A DNA stretch of 64,000 bases from Mucilaginibacter corticis (GCF_007558865.1 NZ_VLPK01000001.1:434001-498000), one strand, 5' to 3'; numbered from the stretch's first letter, positions 1 through 9,180 are shown. Translations and numbers: made by a program. Notes: generated by a model not told the origin, from the sequence alone.

Positions 1-457
1 CACTCAGTTCGCCAAATTTGTTAGTTGTGGTTCCATAATTCAAACCTGAATAATCAGCCTTAGGTACAGCACCATATTTGCGGTACATATTGATCACGTC
101 ATGAGGTTCGCCGCCGTCGCCCAGGCTCACCGCACCGTGCATACGTACGTAATTGATGCCTTTTTCTACATAAGCACAGCGGGCGGTATATATCTCAGAC
201 AGTTCGACCGGTTGTTTACCCATGCGGATCATCTCCGACTCCAAAAACGAATTGGTTGAATAACTCCAGCAGGTGCCTGACGAGCCCTGGTTTTTTACAG
301 AGGTATTAGCAAGATCAATTACATTAGTAAAATGAAAGCTTTGTTTGCTACTATCACTTTTATTGTTTTTAAGGGAATTAACAAGATTGTCCTGTGCGTG
401 AAGGCTCATTACCGGCATAGCAGCCGCCAGTATCATTACGATAGATTTTATTTTCAT
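1..457 (-). CDS. C1B family cysteine peptidase (aminopeptidase C / bleomycin hydrolase-like), 3' truncated by window
   Basis: The minus-strand frame opens with ATG at 457 and runs off the window edge after about 152 codons with no stop. It starts with a hydrophobic signal peptide (MKIKSIVMILAAAMPVMS, then LHAQ). About 50 residues in is KNQGSSGTCWSYS, the active-site Cys motif of papain-fold (C1) peptidases; the following LESEMIRMGK and the Asp-Gly-Gly run fit the C1B (PepC/bleomycin hydrolase) branch. The His and Asn of the catalytic site lie outside the window. The signal peptide suggests a periplasmic or surface aminopeptidase, as is common in Bacteroidota. The family assignment rests on the N-terminal third only. 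Confidence 0.82.
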   Translation of the reverse strand, partial: MKIKSIVMILAAAMPVMSLHAQDNLVNSLKNNKSDSSKQSFHFTNVIDLANTSVKNQGSSGTCWSYSTNSFLESEMIRMGKQPVELSEIYTARCAYVEKGINYVRMHGAVSLGDGGEPHDVINMYRKYGAVPKADYSGLNYGTTTNKFGELS

Positions 458-657
458 TTTTCAATAGTTAACTAAGTTTGTAAATTTAAGGTAACTACAC
501 TTATCTGCAACTGTTATTTGCGTGTACACGCGTAAATAATCAGTTACCCAAAAAAACAAGGCACTGAAATTTTCTCGCCGTTATTATATGCACAAACTAT
601 GTTTGGCAACACCTTAAAACAAAATGCCCGGCTACGCCAGGCAATAAAATCGATTTG

Positions 658-745
658 CGGAGAGGGAGGGATTCGAACCCTCGATACACTTTTGGCGTAT
701 ACACACTTTCCAGGCGTGCTCTTTCGACCACTCAGACACCTCTCC
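658..745 (-). tRNA. tRNA-Ser (anticodon GGA)
   Basis: The minus strand folds as an 88-nt class II tRNA. The 7-bp acceptor stem GGAGAGG/CCTCTCC has a G discriminator, the D arm contains TGAGTGGTCGAAAGA, the anticodon stem CACGC/GTGTG closes the loop CTGGAAA, there is a long variable arm typical of tRNA-Ser, and the T arm carries GGTTCGAATCC. The anticodon GGA lies at 709-711. CCA is not encoded. Two open frames over this segment on the same strand are accidental. Confidence 0.96.
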
Positions 746-790
746 GTATAAGTGGATTGCAAAGGTAAAATAATATTGCATGCCGCCCAT

Positions 791-823
791 AAAAAAAGCG
801 AAGCACCCGTTAAATGCTTCGCT
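791..823 (-). terminator. Rho-independent terminator with no obvious upstream gene
   Basis: A perfect 9-bp stem (AGCGAAGCA at 797-805, TGCTTCGCT at 815-823) with a 9-nt loop is followed on the minus strand by seven T (complement of 791-797). It points leftward, yet the only gene to its right (from 1029) is on the plus strand, so what it terminates is unclear. See findings. Confidence 0.7.
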
Positions 824-1028
824 CATATAAAAAATAACCAAAAACTATATTACCACTTAATTACGTCGCGGTTGTAATGTCAGTGTATCAATATGAGTGT
901 TTAAACGCAAATTGGTTTAATTGCCGTCAAAATTTTTATGGTGATAAATGCAGATAAAGTTTTTTAGCTTATGTTTGCTGCAATTACCAAACAAAAAGTT
1001 TGGCTTATAAAAAGTCCGTGCAATTTTA

Positions 1029-2000
1029 ATGTTGAGCATCAACGAGATCAAAAAACCCATTGCTGCTGATATTGACGTTTTTGAGGAGCGCTTTAAAGCC
1101 TCTATGCAAAGCTCAGTACCGTTGCTTGATCGTATTACCCATTATATTGTTAAACGCAAAGGCAAACAAATACGGCCGATGTTCGTCTTTTTTTCGGCAA
1201 GTATTTGTGGCGGTATCAATGAGGCTACCCACCGTGGCGCCGCTTTGGTTGAGCTGTTGCACACCGCTACCCTGGTGCATGACGACGTGGTTGATAATTC
1301 ATACCAGCGCCGTGGTTTTTTCTCTATCAACGCTTTATGGAAAAATAAGATAGCCGTTTTGGTTGGCGATTATCTGCTGTCCAAAGGCCTGTTACTGTCT
1401 ATCGATAATGGCGATTTTAAATTGCTTAAGATCGTATCAGAAGCGGTAAAACAAATGAGCGAGGGCGAATTACTGCAAATAGAAAAAGTGCGCCGTATGG
1501 ATATCGGCGAGACTGTTTATTACGAAGTTATCCGCCAAAAAACAGCATCATTAATTGCTGCCTGCTGTGCCTGCGGGGCGGCATCGGGCGGGGCCGATGA
1601 TGAAACGATAGAAAAGATGCGCCTCTTTGGCGAGAAGATAGGTATCGCTTTCCAGATCAAAGATGATATGTTCGACTTTGGCACGGATGATGTTGGTAAA
1701 CCTTTGGGCATAGACATCAAAGAAAAGAAAGTTACTTTACCGCTTATCTATTCATTAAACAATTGCAGCGCGGCGGATAAAAAACGGATGATCAACCTGG
1801 TTAAGAACCATAATGACGAACCGGAGAAAATTGCCGACATCATTAATTTTGTAAATACAACCGGGGGCCTGCAATATGCCGAAACCCAGATGAAAAAATA
1901 CCGGGACGAAGCTTTTGAGATATTAAATACTTTCCCGGATAGCGACTCGCGCCGGGGATTGGAACAACTGGTTAGGTTTACCACAGAACGCGACAAATAG
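1029..2000 (+). CDS. trans-polyprenyl diphosphate synthase (octaprenyl/heptaprenyl type)
   Basis: 323 aa. It elongates farnesyl or geranyl diphosphate with isopentenyl diphosphate to the long side chain of respiratory quinones, presumably menaquinone here. Both aspartate-rich motifs are present: DDVVD at residues 85-89 and KDDMFDF at 211-217, plus the GKQIRP substrate-binding segment at 45-50. The fifth residue before the first motif is Ala80, so no bulky aromatic blocks chain growth, which fits a long-chain product. Length is normal for the family. The start is the first ATG after a clear upstream gap. The stop TAG overlaps the GTG start of the next gene by one base, so the two are translationally coupled. 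Confidence 0.92.
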   Translation: MLSINEIKKPIAADIDVFEERFKASMQSSVPLLDRITHYIVKRKGKQIRPMFVFFSASICGGINEATHRGAALVELLHTATLVHDDVVDNSYQRRGFFSINALWKNKIAVLVGDYLLSKGLLLSIDNGDFKLLKIVSEAVKQMSEGELLQIEKVRRMDIGETVYYEVIRQKTASLIAACCACGAASGGADDETIEKMRLFGEKIGIAFQIKDDMFDFGTDDVGKPLGIDIKEKKVTLPLIYSLNNCSAADKKRMINLVKNHNDEPEKIADIINFVNTTGGLQYAETQMKKYRDEAFEILNTFPDSDSRRGLEQLVRFTTERDK

Positions 2001-3046
2001 TGACAAACGAACTCTTATTTATTGCCGGATTTTTAGTCTTCATTTTTATCATGATGGCTGCCGACCTGGGCTTGTTTGGCAAATCTGATAAACCGGTTAG
2101 CCTGAAGCAAGCCGGGTTTATGAGCGCCGTATGGGTTGCCTTCGCGCTTGGCTTTTATGTACTTATCTTAAATTTTGGCGATCTGCTGCACCATGTGGAC
2201 AGCTTTGCGGTGTTAAAGGAAATAAACGAAAGGCATTTTCATCACCTGCAATTAAACCCCAATGATTTTGCAGGCAGCCTGGCGCTGTACCGTAAAAACC
2301 TGGGCCTTGAGTTTATTACCGGCTATGTGGTTGAGTATGCTTTATCTGTCGACAATATTTTTGTGATGGTGCTTATTTTTACCGCGTTTTCTGTTAACCC
2401 TAAATACTACCATAAAGTATTGCTTTGGGGGATAATTGGCGCGGTGGTAATGCGGTTCCTGTTCATTTTTGTTGGCGCGGCGTTGATCGAGCAGTTCCAC
2501 TGGATCTTGTATCTGTTCGGCGCTTTCCTGGTGTATACGGGCGTTACCATGTTCATCAACCGTAACCAGGAAGAACAGATAGACCCCGAAAATCATAAAG
2601 TAGTAAAACTGGCTTCAAAGTATTTTTCGGTCCACCCAAAATTTGAGGGCAATAAGTTCTTTGTTAAAATCGACAAGAAAAAACTGATCACTCCCCTCTT
2701 TTTAGTGCTGCTGATCATTGAAGTGACCGACCTTGTTTTCGCGGTTGATTCTATCCCCGCAATATTTTCAGTAACAAAAGATCCTTACATCGTATTCTTC
2801 TCCAACATATTTGCCATCATGGGCCTGCGTTCCATGTTCTTTTTATTGGTGAATATTATTGATAAGTTCCATTACCTTAAAGTGGGGCTCGCGGTATTGC
2901 TTGCCTTTATTGGGCTAAAAATGCTGGCCGCTAATTATGTGGACCAGATAGGCTTAACCACGGGCCGCTCATTATTGGTAATATTAGCTATCTTAGTGAT
3001 CAGTGTTGTAGCATCGCTTATCTTTCCGAAAAAGAAAGAGGCATAG
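2000..3046 (+). CDS. TerC/Alx family integral membrane protein
   Basis: 348 aa. GTG start, overlapping the previous stop by one base (TAGTG). The protein is almost wholly hydrophobic with about eight membrane segments. The family's acidic signatures are visible: EYALSVDN around residues 112-119 and EVTDLVFAVDSIPA at 241-254, which supply the intramembrane Glu/Asp cluster (E112, D118, E241, D244, D250). TerC/Alx proteins are linked to metal (manganese) export, metalation of secreted proteins, alkaline stress and tellurite resistance. No other ter genes are nearby, so a general Alx-like metal role is likelier than tellurite resistance. Substrate not determinable from sequence. Confidence 0.9.
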   Translation: MTNELLFIAGFLVFIFIMMAADLGLFGKSDKPVSLKQAGFMSAVWVAFALGFYVLILNFGDLLHHVDSFAVLKEINERHFHHLQLNPNDFAGSLALYRKNLGLEFITGYVVEYALSVDNIFVMVLIFTAFSVNPKYYHKVLLWGIIGAVVMRFLFIFVGAALIEQFHWILYLFGAFLVYTGVTMFINRNQEEQIDPENHKVVKLASKYFSVHPKFEGNKFFVKIDKKKLITPLFLVLLIIEVTDLVFAVDSIPAIFSVTKDPYIVFFSNIFAIMGLRSMFFLLVNIIDKFHYLKVGLAVLLAFIGLKMLAANYVDQIGLTTGRSLLVILAILVISVVASLIFPKKKEA

Positions 3047-3057
3047 ATCATCATCAT

Positions 3058-3540
3058 ATGGAAAACAATAACAAACCAGCGGTACCATCATTGTTTGAAT
3101 GGGCCGGGGGCATGGCCGTTTTCGAAAAACTGTTTGACCGGTTTTATGACAAGGTGCTGGCCGATGATATTTTAGAACCGGTATTTAAACATATGTCGCC
3201 ACAGCACCGGCTGCACGTAGCACATTTTGTTGCCGAAGTTTTGGGCGGGCCTAAGTTATACAGCGAATCAGAAGGTAGTCATTTCCAAATGATACAAAAG
3301 CACTTGGCTAAACACTTAACCCAACAGCACCGCAAACGCTGGATGGAGTTGCTACTTGAAACTGCAGATCAGCTACAACTGCCAGATGACCCTGAATTTC
3401 GGTCGGCGTTTTTGGCTTACCTTGAATGGGGTACGAGGATAGCCGTACTCAACTCAAATTTAGACAACGTAGATGAAGACCCCGATATGCCCATGCCAAA
3501 ATGGGATTGGGGTGTACCGGGCGGCCCTTATCTGGGATAA
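3058..3540 (+). CDS. Truncated globin (group II, trHbO-like)
   Basis: 160 aa. A 2-over-2 haem globin of the oxygen/NO-binding truncated family. The N-terminal WAGGMAVFEKLFDRFYDKV matches the A/B helix start of truncated haemoglobins. A candidate proximal His82 lies 13 residues before Trp95, the spacing seen between the F8 His and the conserved G8 Trp of group II proteins. The tail (MPMPKWDWGVPGGPY) is also typical. It sits 11 bases after the TerC gene in the same direction, probably one transcript. Ligand and physiological role are not readable from sequence; oxidative or nitrosative stress is the usual suggestion for the family. Confidence 0.88.
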   Translation: MENNNKPAVPSLFEWAGGMAVFEKLFDRFYDKVLADDILEPVFKHMSPQHRLHVAHFVAEVLGGPKLYSESEGSHFQMIQKHLAKHLTQQHRKRWMELLLETADQLQLPDDPEFRSAFLAYLEWGTRIAVLNSNLDNVDEDPDMPMPKWDWGVPGGPYLG

Positions 3541-3651
3541 TTGCTATAATACGTCACTGTTTCTGAATACCGAATTGACATACAGGTGTCAAGAGCTATT
3601 TTCGTCGTACATCCCGCATCCAAATCTCGCATCTAAACATTAACTTCGTGA

Positions 3652-4443
3652 ATGCACGGTTTAGACTTCAGCCTTTTTAAAATTACGCTACCTAACATCC
3701 TGGATATCCTGCTGGTAGCTTTTATCATATACCAGCTTTATAACCTGATACGCGGTACCATTGCCGTAAATATCCTGATAGGGATGGGCATAATCTATGG
3801 CCTTTATTTTATAGTTGAGGCGCTGAAAATGCGAATGCTTACCGAGATCCTGGGTTATTTCAGGGATGTCGGGGTAATTATAGTCGTGGTGGTATTTCAG
3901 CAGGAGATCAGGCGTTTTTTATTATTGGTAGGCAAAAACGCATCGCTGCAGCGCAATAAAGCCTGGTGGCAGTACTTTTTTGGTAAAGCCCAGGCAGAAA
4001 AGAATAACTATGCCCGCATTAAACCTATTATTGATGCCTGCAAGATCTTAAAACAGACCCGCACCGGTGCTTTAATTGTATTTGCCAAATATTACGACGA
4101 GCAGTTTTACCAAAACAGCTGCGAGGTACTTGAAGCTAAAATATCAAAACGTTTATTAGAAAGTATCTTTCAGAAAACAAGCCCGCTGCATGATGGCGCT
4201 GTGGTTATTGCAGAAAACAAGATCAAGTCGGCCAGTTGTATTTTACCGTTGACGGATAAGGTTGACCTGCCCCCTCAATTTGGATTGCGCCACCGGGCCG
4301 GCATTGGCGTTACCGAGGCCAACGAAGCTACCGCGATCATCATATCTGAAGAAACCGGCGAGATCTCATACGCCAAACAAGGCAAGGTAAAAATGAATAT
4401 CAGCTTTGCCGAGTTAGAGAAATTATTGAATAAGGATTTCTAA
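3652..4443 (+). CDS. cdaA: Membrane diadenylate cyclase CdaA (c-di-AMP synthase)
   Basis: 263 aa. It condenses two ATP to cyclic di-AMP. Three N-terminal membrane helices (about residues 12-32, 36-56 and 70-92) precede a DAC (DisA_N) catalytic domain. Both active-site motifs are intact: DGA at 181-183 and RHR at 213-215. Length and layout match CdaA rather than DisA, which has no membrane part. The partner YbbR-like regulator common in Firmicutes is absent here. The gene converges on a minus-strand gene only 7 bases away, with no obvious terminator. c-di-AMP controls K+ uptake in many bacteria, which is worth noting given the kdp operon in this window, though the two loci are about 50 kb apart. 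Confidence 0.94.
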   Translation: MHGLDFSLFKITLPNILDILLVAFIIYQLYNLIRGTIAVNILIGMGIIYGLYFIVEALKMRMLTEILGYFRDVGVIIVVVVFQQEIRRFLLLVGKNASLQRNKAWWQYFFGKAQAEKNNYARIKPIIDACKILKQTRTGALIVFAKYYDEQFYQNSCEVLEAKISKRLLESIFQKTSPLHDGAVVIAENKIKSASCILPLTDKVDLPPQFGLRHRAGIGVTEANEATAIIISEETGEISYAKQGKVKMNISFAELEKLLNKDF

Positions 4444-4450
4444 TATCTGC

Positions 4451-4855
4451 TTACGGCCTGACGTTCTGCTGAACAATAACTTCCTTAGGTTGCTGCATGT
4501 AATATATTGAAGGCTGGCTTTTACCCGCTACCGGCATGGTATAAGCCGTTCTGTCTGTTTTGACAATAGGCATACCCGCGTCTGTATTATTCAATCTGGC
4601 TACAGGCATGTTGTCCATATTGTTGCTGTAAAAATTGATAGCGGTGGTTCTTGATATGTTTGGTTCTATTGCGGGAACTGCGGCTAACGTAAGCGGCGAT
4701 GTAAGGTCGCCTTTAAATAGTTTATTGTAAGTGGTATCCAGCTTAAAAATATTTTTATCTGCCGACAATTTATTTTTTGGCGAGATAGTCAATTGCTGGG
4801 CATTAGCCGACAATAAGCCGCCCACCAGCACTAAAGTTAAAACAAGTATTTTCAT
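4451..4855 (-). CDS. Small secreted protein of unknown function
   Basis: 134 aa. The N-terminus MKILVLTLVLVGGLLSANAQ is a clean Sec signal peptide with cleavage near residue 20, so the mature part (about 114 aa, rich in Asn, Thr and Pro) is exported. No Cys lipobox, no metal motif and no family that I recognise. The C-terminal stretch MQQPKEVIVQQNVRP is hydrophilic. It stands alone between cdaA (convergent) and a terminator. Confidence 0.6.
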   Translation of the reverse strand: MKILVLTLVLVGGLLSANAQQLTISPKNKLSADKNIFKLDTTYNKLFKGDLTSPLTLAAVPAIEPNISRTTAINFYSNNMDNMPVARLNNTDAGMPIVKTDRTAYTMPVAGKSQPSIYYMQQPKEVIVQQNVRP

Positions 4856-4922
4856 ATTATCCAGGTTGATATACTAAGTTAAAACGCTGATCTGTTGTTT
4901 CCTAATTATTTAACACATTTAA

Positions 4923-4960
4923 CAAAAAAAGGGATACCATCCCGGCATCCCCTTTTTTTG
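4923..4960 (-). terminator. Rho-independent terminator of the M1 peptidase gene
   Basis: GGGAT (4931-4935) pairs with ATCCC (4947-4951), flanked by A7 (4924-4930) and T7 (4953-4959). It can act in both directions. It lies 18 bases beyond the stop of the minus-strand M1 peptidase gene. Confidence 0.75.
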
Positions 4961-4977
4961 ATATCTGTTAATTATTA

Positions 4978-7470
4978 TTACTTATTGATCTCTTTTATAG
5001 CATCGTCAACAGCAGTTGCTGATGCGGTATCTCCCATTTGGGTGCGTTGCGTTTTTATTCCTTCAAGCATGGTAGTAAGCGGGTCCGCAACGCCATACAT
5101 TTTGTATTTTATGGCGGCGTCTTTTATGGCCGCTATACCTTGCTGTGCATACTCCGGCTTTTTAACAGCGCCTGTCATCCCTGCAAATTCCCTGATTATG
5201 GCAAACTTATTCTGGATGCCCGCATCTGTAAATTGTTTGTAAACAAACGGCCATTCGGCATCACCACCGGCAGTTGCATAAGTGTGGATCAGCGCGATGG
5301 TAAGGGCACCTTTATTGTCTTTTTCAAAACCTTTAGCAAGGGTCAACGCCTCTGCAGGTTCTTGCATTGAAATAGCTGTTAAAGCTGCACCCTGTATAGC
5401 ATACGATTCGCTTTTTACCGCTTCTTTAAACGTAGGCAGCATGCCCGCTGCTTTCAATTTACCTAATACGCTTATCGCGGCAGCACGTACCAAAGTGTTC
5501 TCATCACTTTGCGCTAATGATAATAATATCGGCTGAGCGGCATTACGCACATCATCATTGGTCATATCTAAACCACGGATGGCTTTTATACGCAGGCCAT
5601 AGTATTTATCCTTTAAAGCTGCCAGCATTACTTTGCGGGCACCGGCATCGCCTTGCTCAGGGGTGGCTTTGGTTATCGCTTCAAAACGGTCAAGGTATAG
5701 CGGCGCGTTAAAGTATTGAAAAACGTACTCAGGTAAAGTTTTGCTGTCGTTCTTTTCGGCCAGTAAAACTTTGTCGCCGTCAACATTTACCAGGTCAGGC
5801 TTTACTGCCGATGCAAAGGTCAGCGTGTCGGCTTTATCATTCATCCAAACGTTGTGGCGCACTTTTTTACCGCCGGCATAAATATCAATAGCCATTGGCA
5901 GTTTGAAACCATCGCCATCCTGGGTTTGTTGCAGGTAAACGGTTTCTTTTTTAGCAGCGTCATCCCAGTTATAGCTGATCTTTAAGATCGGGTTGCCATG
6001 GCCGTAGTACCATTGGTTAAAGAACCAGTTCAGGTCGCGGCCGCTGGCTTCTTCTAAAGCCAAACGCAGTTGTTGCGCCTCGCCTGCTTTAAAGGCGTTA
6101 GTTTTAAGGTAGATGCCTAAGCCTTTATAAAAAGCGTCGTAGCCTAAATAGTTACGCAGCATGTTCAGAATGCGGCCACCTTTTTGATAAGTAACTACGT
6201 CAAACATATCTTCCTTATCGTTATAGTGAAAACGCACCAGGTTCTTTTCTTTGTTAGCAGGGTTAGCCAAATAGTTCATCATAGCGGTGTAGCTATGCGC
6301 GTCTGCCTCGTCCTTGCCATATTTATGCTCGGCCCACATCATTTCACTAAAATCAGCGAATGATTCATTAACCGTCAGGTTACTCCAGCTTTCGGCAGTA
6401 ACCAGATCGCCAAACCATTGGTGGAAAAGCTCATGCGCGATAGTGCTGCGGCCCTGGTCATAGTAAGCATCCAACAATTCGCGGTGTGTTTCCTGCACAT
6501 ATTCTCCATGCAGCGTAGCCGATGTATTTTCCATCGCGCCGCTCACGTAATCGCGCACAACAATTTGTGAATATTTATACCAAGGGAAATCAACCCCCAA
6601 GGTTTTAGAATAAAACTCGATCAGCTCTGGTGTCATCCCAAAGATCTCTTTGGCATAAGGCGCGTATTTTGGCTCCAGGTAATAGTTTACCTCTTTATCG
6701 CGCCATTTATCTTTGTAGATCTTAAAATCGCCCACGGCCATCATAAACAAGTATGGCGAGTGCGGCAGCTCCTGTTTCCAGGTATCGGTACGCGTTCCGT
6801 CGCCGTTAACCTTTTGTGATGCCAGCCTGCCGTTTGACAGCGTAACATAATTTGCAGGCACGGTCATGCTGATCTCGTCGGTAGTTTTTTGCTGTCCCTG
6901 GTCAATAGTCGGGAACCATGCCGATGAGCTTTCGGTTTCGCCCTGTGTCCAGATCTGCGTAGGCTTATCTTTTTCGGTACCGTCAGGATTGATAAAATAC
7001 AAACCTTTGGCATCGTTTATGGCCGCGCTGCCTTTAACGTGCAGTTCGTTAGGTTTTGAAGTATAGTCAATATAAACGGTATAGCTTTCATTGTTATAAT
7101 ATACTTTATCCAAGGTAATAGCCAAACTCAGGCTGTCCTGGTACTTATATTTAAGCGGGATATTCTTGCCGTTTTTTACAATGGCGATGCTTTTAATATC
7201 CATGCCCTTGGCATCAAGCCTTAAGCTATCGGTTGCATAAAAATGAGGCTTTAAGGTAACCCATTCCTTACCGTAGAGGTAGCGCTTTTTGTAGTCGAAC
7301 CGTACATCCAGTTTGGTATGTACCAGGTCATTGATACGGGGTTGGGTAGCCCTGTAGATCTTCATTGCCGGATCGTCGGCCTTTGGTGTTGTTTGCGCCA
7401 TTACCGGGCTTAGCGCGCCGGCAGTAATGACCATACCGGCAGCTATACCGGCGAGTGTGTTTCTTTTCAT
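4978..7470 (-). CDS. M1 family zinc aminopeptidase (PepN-like), secreted
   Basis: 830 aa with an N-terminal signal peptide (cleavage near MAQ at residue 26). It removes N-terminal residues from peptides. The gluzincin site is complete: exopeptidase motif GAMEN at 311-315, zinc ligands HELFH at 346-350 and Glu369 exactly 18 residues on (inside VNES). The N-terminal beta-sandwich is followed by the catalytic domain and, after about residue 600, an alpha-helical HEAT-like C-terminal region. Length is typical. Monocistronic: a terminator lies downstream and a repeat-filled gap upstream. Confidence 0.93.
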   Translation of the reverse strand: MKRNTLAGIAAGMVITAGALSPVMAQTTPKADDPAMKIYRATQPRINDLVHTKLDVRFDYKKRYLYGKEWVTLKPHFYATDSLRLDAKGMDIKSIAIVKNGKNIPLKYKYQDSLSLAITLDKVYYNNESYTVYIDYTSKPNELHVKGSAAINDAKGLYFINPDGTEKDKPTQIWTQGETESSSAWFPTIDQGQQKTTDEISMTVPANYVTLSNGRLASQKVNGDGTRTDTWKQELPHSPYLFMMAVGDFKIYKDKWRDKEVNYYLEPKYAPYAKEIFGMTPELIEFYSKTLGVDFPWYKYSQIVVRDYVSGAMENTSATLHGEYVQETHRELLDAYYDQGRSTIAHELFHQWFGDLVTAESWSNLTVNESFADFSEMMWAEHKYGKDEADAHSYTAMMNYLANPANKEKNLVRFHYNDKEDMFDVVTYQKGGRILNMLRNYLGYDAFYKGLGIYLKTNAFKAGEAQQLRLALEEASGRDLNWFFNQWYYGHGNPILKISYNWDDAAKKETVYLQQTQDGDGFKLPMAIDIYAGGKKVRHNVWMNDKADTLTFASAVKPDLVNVDGDKVLLAEKNDSKTLPEYVFQYFNAPLYLDRFEAITKATPEQGDAGARKVMLAALKDKYYGLRIKAIRGLDMTNDDVRNAAQPILLSLAQSDENTLVRAAAISVLGKLKAAGMLPTFKEAVKSESYAIQGAALTAISMQEPAEALTLAKGFEKDNKGALTIALIHTYATAGGDAEWPFVYKQFTDAGIQNKFAIIREFAGMTGAVKKPEYAQQGIAAIKDAAIKYKMYGVADPLTTMLEGIKTQRTQMGDTASATAVDDAIKEINK

Positions 7471-7552
7471 TGAAATGATGAGTCAGTTGATAAGCGAAAT
7501 TAAGATTTTTTACTCAGTATCTAAGACGCGGGATCGGGGGAAATGTTACAAG

Positions 7553-7702
7553 TTAGAGATTAGAGGTTGGTGATTAGAGATTAGGCTTGGGTGATTTACA
7601 AAAACAAAAAAGCGATAAGGGTTACTTATCGCTTTTTAATTATCTTTTATACGATATAGCGGACCGGCAACTAATCTCTAATCACCAACCTCTAATCACT
7701 AA
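7553..7702. repeat. 32-base inverted repeat pair flanking a terminator
   Basis: Arm 7553-7584 and the reverse complement of arm 7671-7702 agree at 31 of 32 positions. Each arm is itself a degenerate tandem of TTAGAGATTAG / TTGGTGATTAG units. The spacer holds the terminator of the bacilliredoxin gene. The right arm abuts the stop codon of that gene. Confidence 0.85.
7605..7637 (-). terminator. Rho-independent terminator of the bacilliredoxin gene
   Basis: AAAAAGCGATAAG and CTTATCGCTTTTT form a stem of about 13 bp around a GGTTA loop (about 7606-7636). On the minus strand it is followed by a T-rich tract. It lies about 65 bases past the stop of the minus-strand gene at 7703. Confidence 0.75.
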
Positions 7703-8116
7703 TTAGCAATATTGCTCAAACGCGCCTACCAGGTTATCTGCTATCATTTGTGCAGGGCGGCCTTCAATTTGGTGGCGCTCTATCATGTGTACCAGTTTAC
7801 CGTCTTTAAACAAAGCCATAGCAGGCGATGACGGCGGGTAAGGCAACATATAGTTACGGGCAGTATCAACAGCCTCTTTTTCCATACCGGCAAAAACAGT
7901 TACAAATTTATCAGGATGCTTTTCATTTTGCGTAGCCATTCTTGCAGCAGGGCGCGCGTTAGCTGCAGCGCATCCACAAACAGAATTAACCATTACAAAT
8001 ACGGTGCCTTCGCTTTCAATAGCGTTTTTTACCGCGGCTGCATCTTTTAACTCCTCAAAACCAACTCTGGTAAGTTCTTCCCGCATTGGGGTCACTAAAT
8101 ATTCAGGATACATCAT
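7703..8116 (-). CDS. BrxA/BrxB family bacilliredoxin (YphP/YqiW)
   Basis: 137 aa. A thioredoxin-fold thiol-disulfide oxidoreductase; in Firmicutes these de-bacillithiolate proteins. The family's CGC active site is present at residues 47-49 (in NSVCGCAAANARPA). The following GMEKEAVDTAR and the C-terminal IEGRPAQMIADNL segment are also characteristic. Length matches the family. Some Bacteroidota make bacillithiol, but no biosynthesis genes are in this window, so the thiol partner is inferred. Single-gene unit ending in an intergenic inverted repeat. Confidence 0.9.
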   Translation of the reverse strand: MMYPEYLVTPMREELTRVGFEELKDAAAVKNAIESEGTVFVMVNSVCGCAAANARPAARMATQNEKHPDKFVTVFAGMEKEAVDTARNYMLPYPPSSPAMALFKDGKLVHMIERHQIEGRPAQMIADNLVGAFEQYC

Positions 8117-8298
8117 AATGTGTCTTTTTTCAAAATTACAGATACAAAAATAATAAATAGGTAACAGTTACAACCCAAAATTCGTAATAATAACACCTTG
8201 CTGACAAAGCCATACAAAGCAAATGTTAAAATGTTTAAAAAATGTTGTTTTGTATTTGGCTTTTTATAACTTGCAAGCCCTAATTGTAATAAGTATAA

Positions 8299-9165
8299 AT
8301 GAAACTTAAGCCAAAGGATGTAAGCACCATTGTTATTTTAAACAAAAATAAACAAGGCGCTAAAACCATACAAGTGCGTACCCGGCACATTAATCACTTA
8401 AAATATTACGGAATTGGGTTATTAGGTATATTGACATTACTGGTAGGCACCATTATATTTTTGCGTAACAAAAGCCAGCAGCAAGAGGCCGAAAAACAAT
8501 TGCTGCTTAGCCAGATAGTAAGCCTTAAAGGCAAGATCCCTGCCGAACTGCAAAAAGACGGTTCTAAAAATAACGCCCAAAGTTATATCCAATCCATTGA
8601 GGCGAAACTGAAAAGCATTAACGATTATTTAAGAAAACGCGGACTGAAAGGCTTCCAGACCAAATCTGTAGGTGGCGATAACAATGCCGCAGGCGCCAAG
8701 CTTTCTGACAAAGAAGTTTACATGGCCTATAACGATTACCTGTCGCACCTGGTTAATGCAGTGGGCTTTACGCCGATGGGTTATCCGCGCATCAGCTCCA
8801 TGACATCAAGCTTTGGCTACCGCAGTGATCCGTTCGACTCAGGCCATGCCGAGTTCCATCCCGGTATTGACTTTAAAGGTCACCGCGGCGACGTAGCTAA
8901 ATGTACCGCCAATGGCCGTGTAGTAGCTGCCGGATGGTATGGCGGTTACGGCAAATGCGTACGTGTGGCGCATGCCAACGGCTTTGAAACCCTGTACGGG
9001 CACCTGTCGCGCATTACGGTTGAGGTGGGGCAAACTGTGGCTGTAGGCGATAAGGTTGGCGAGGTTGGATCGACCGGCCACTCTACCGGCACACACCTGC
9101 ATTACGAAGTACGTAAAGACGGCAAACCAATTAACCCGGTGAAATTTTTAACCCTGAACAACTAA
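8299..9165 (+). CDS. M23 family (LytM) peptidase, membrane anchored
   Basis: 288 aa. A cell-wall endopeptidase. One N-terminal membrane helix (about residues 37-55), a coiled-coil linker (about 56-110) and a C-terminal LytM domain. Zinc and catalytic residues are present: H187 and D191 in HPGID, H235 in YGHLSR, and H266/H268 in GTHLHYE. The domain is complete, so it is probably an active hydrolase rather than an EnvC-like activator. The bactofilin gene follows after 15 bases. An M23-bactofilin pair is a conserved arrangement in which the bactofilin scaffold recruits the peptidase to shape the wall. Confidence 0.92.
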   Translation: MKLKPKDVSTIVILNKNKQGAKTIQVRTRHINHLKYYGIGLLGILTLLVGTIIFLRNKSQQQEAEKQLLLSQIVSLKGKIPAELQKDGSKNNAQSYIQSIEAKLKSINDYLRKRGLKGFQTKSVGGDNNAAGAKLSDKEVYMAYNDYLSHLVNAVGFTPMGYPRISSMTSSFGYRSDPFDSGHAEFHPGIDFKGHRGDVAKCTANGRVVAAGWYGGYGKCVRVAHANGFETLYGHLSRITVEVGQTVAVGDKVGEVGSTGHSTGTHLHYEVRKDGKPINPVKFLTLNN

Positions 9166-9180
9166 TTAACAGAGCATACC

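Noticed and set aside
544..841. Two minus-strand frames of about 70 aa
   Set aside because: They read through tRNA-Ser(GGA) and a terminator hairpin; no coding signature.
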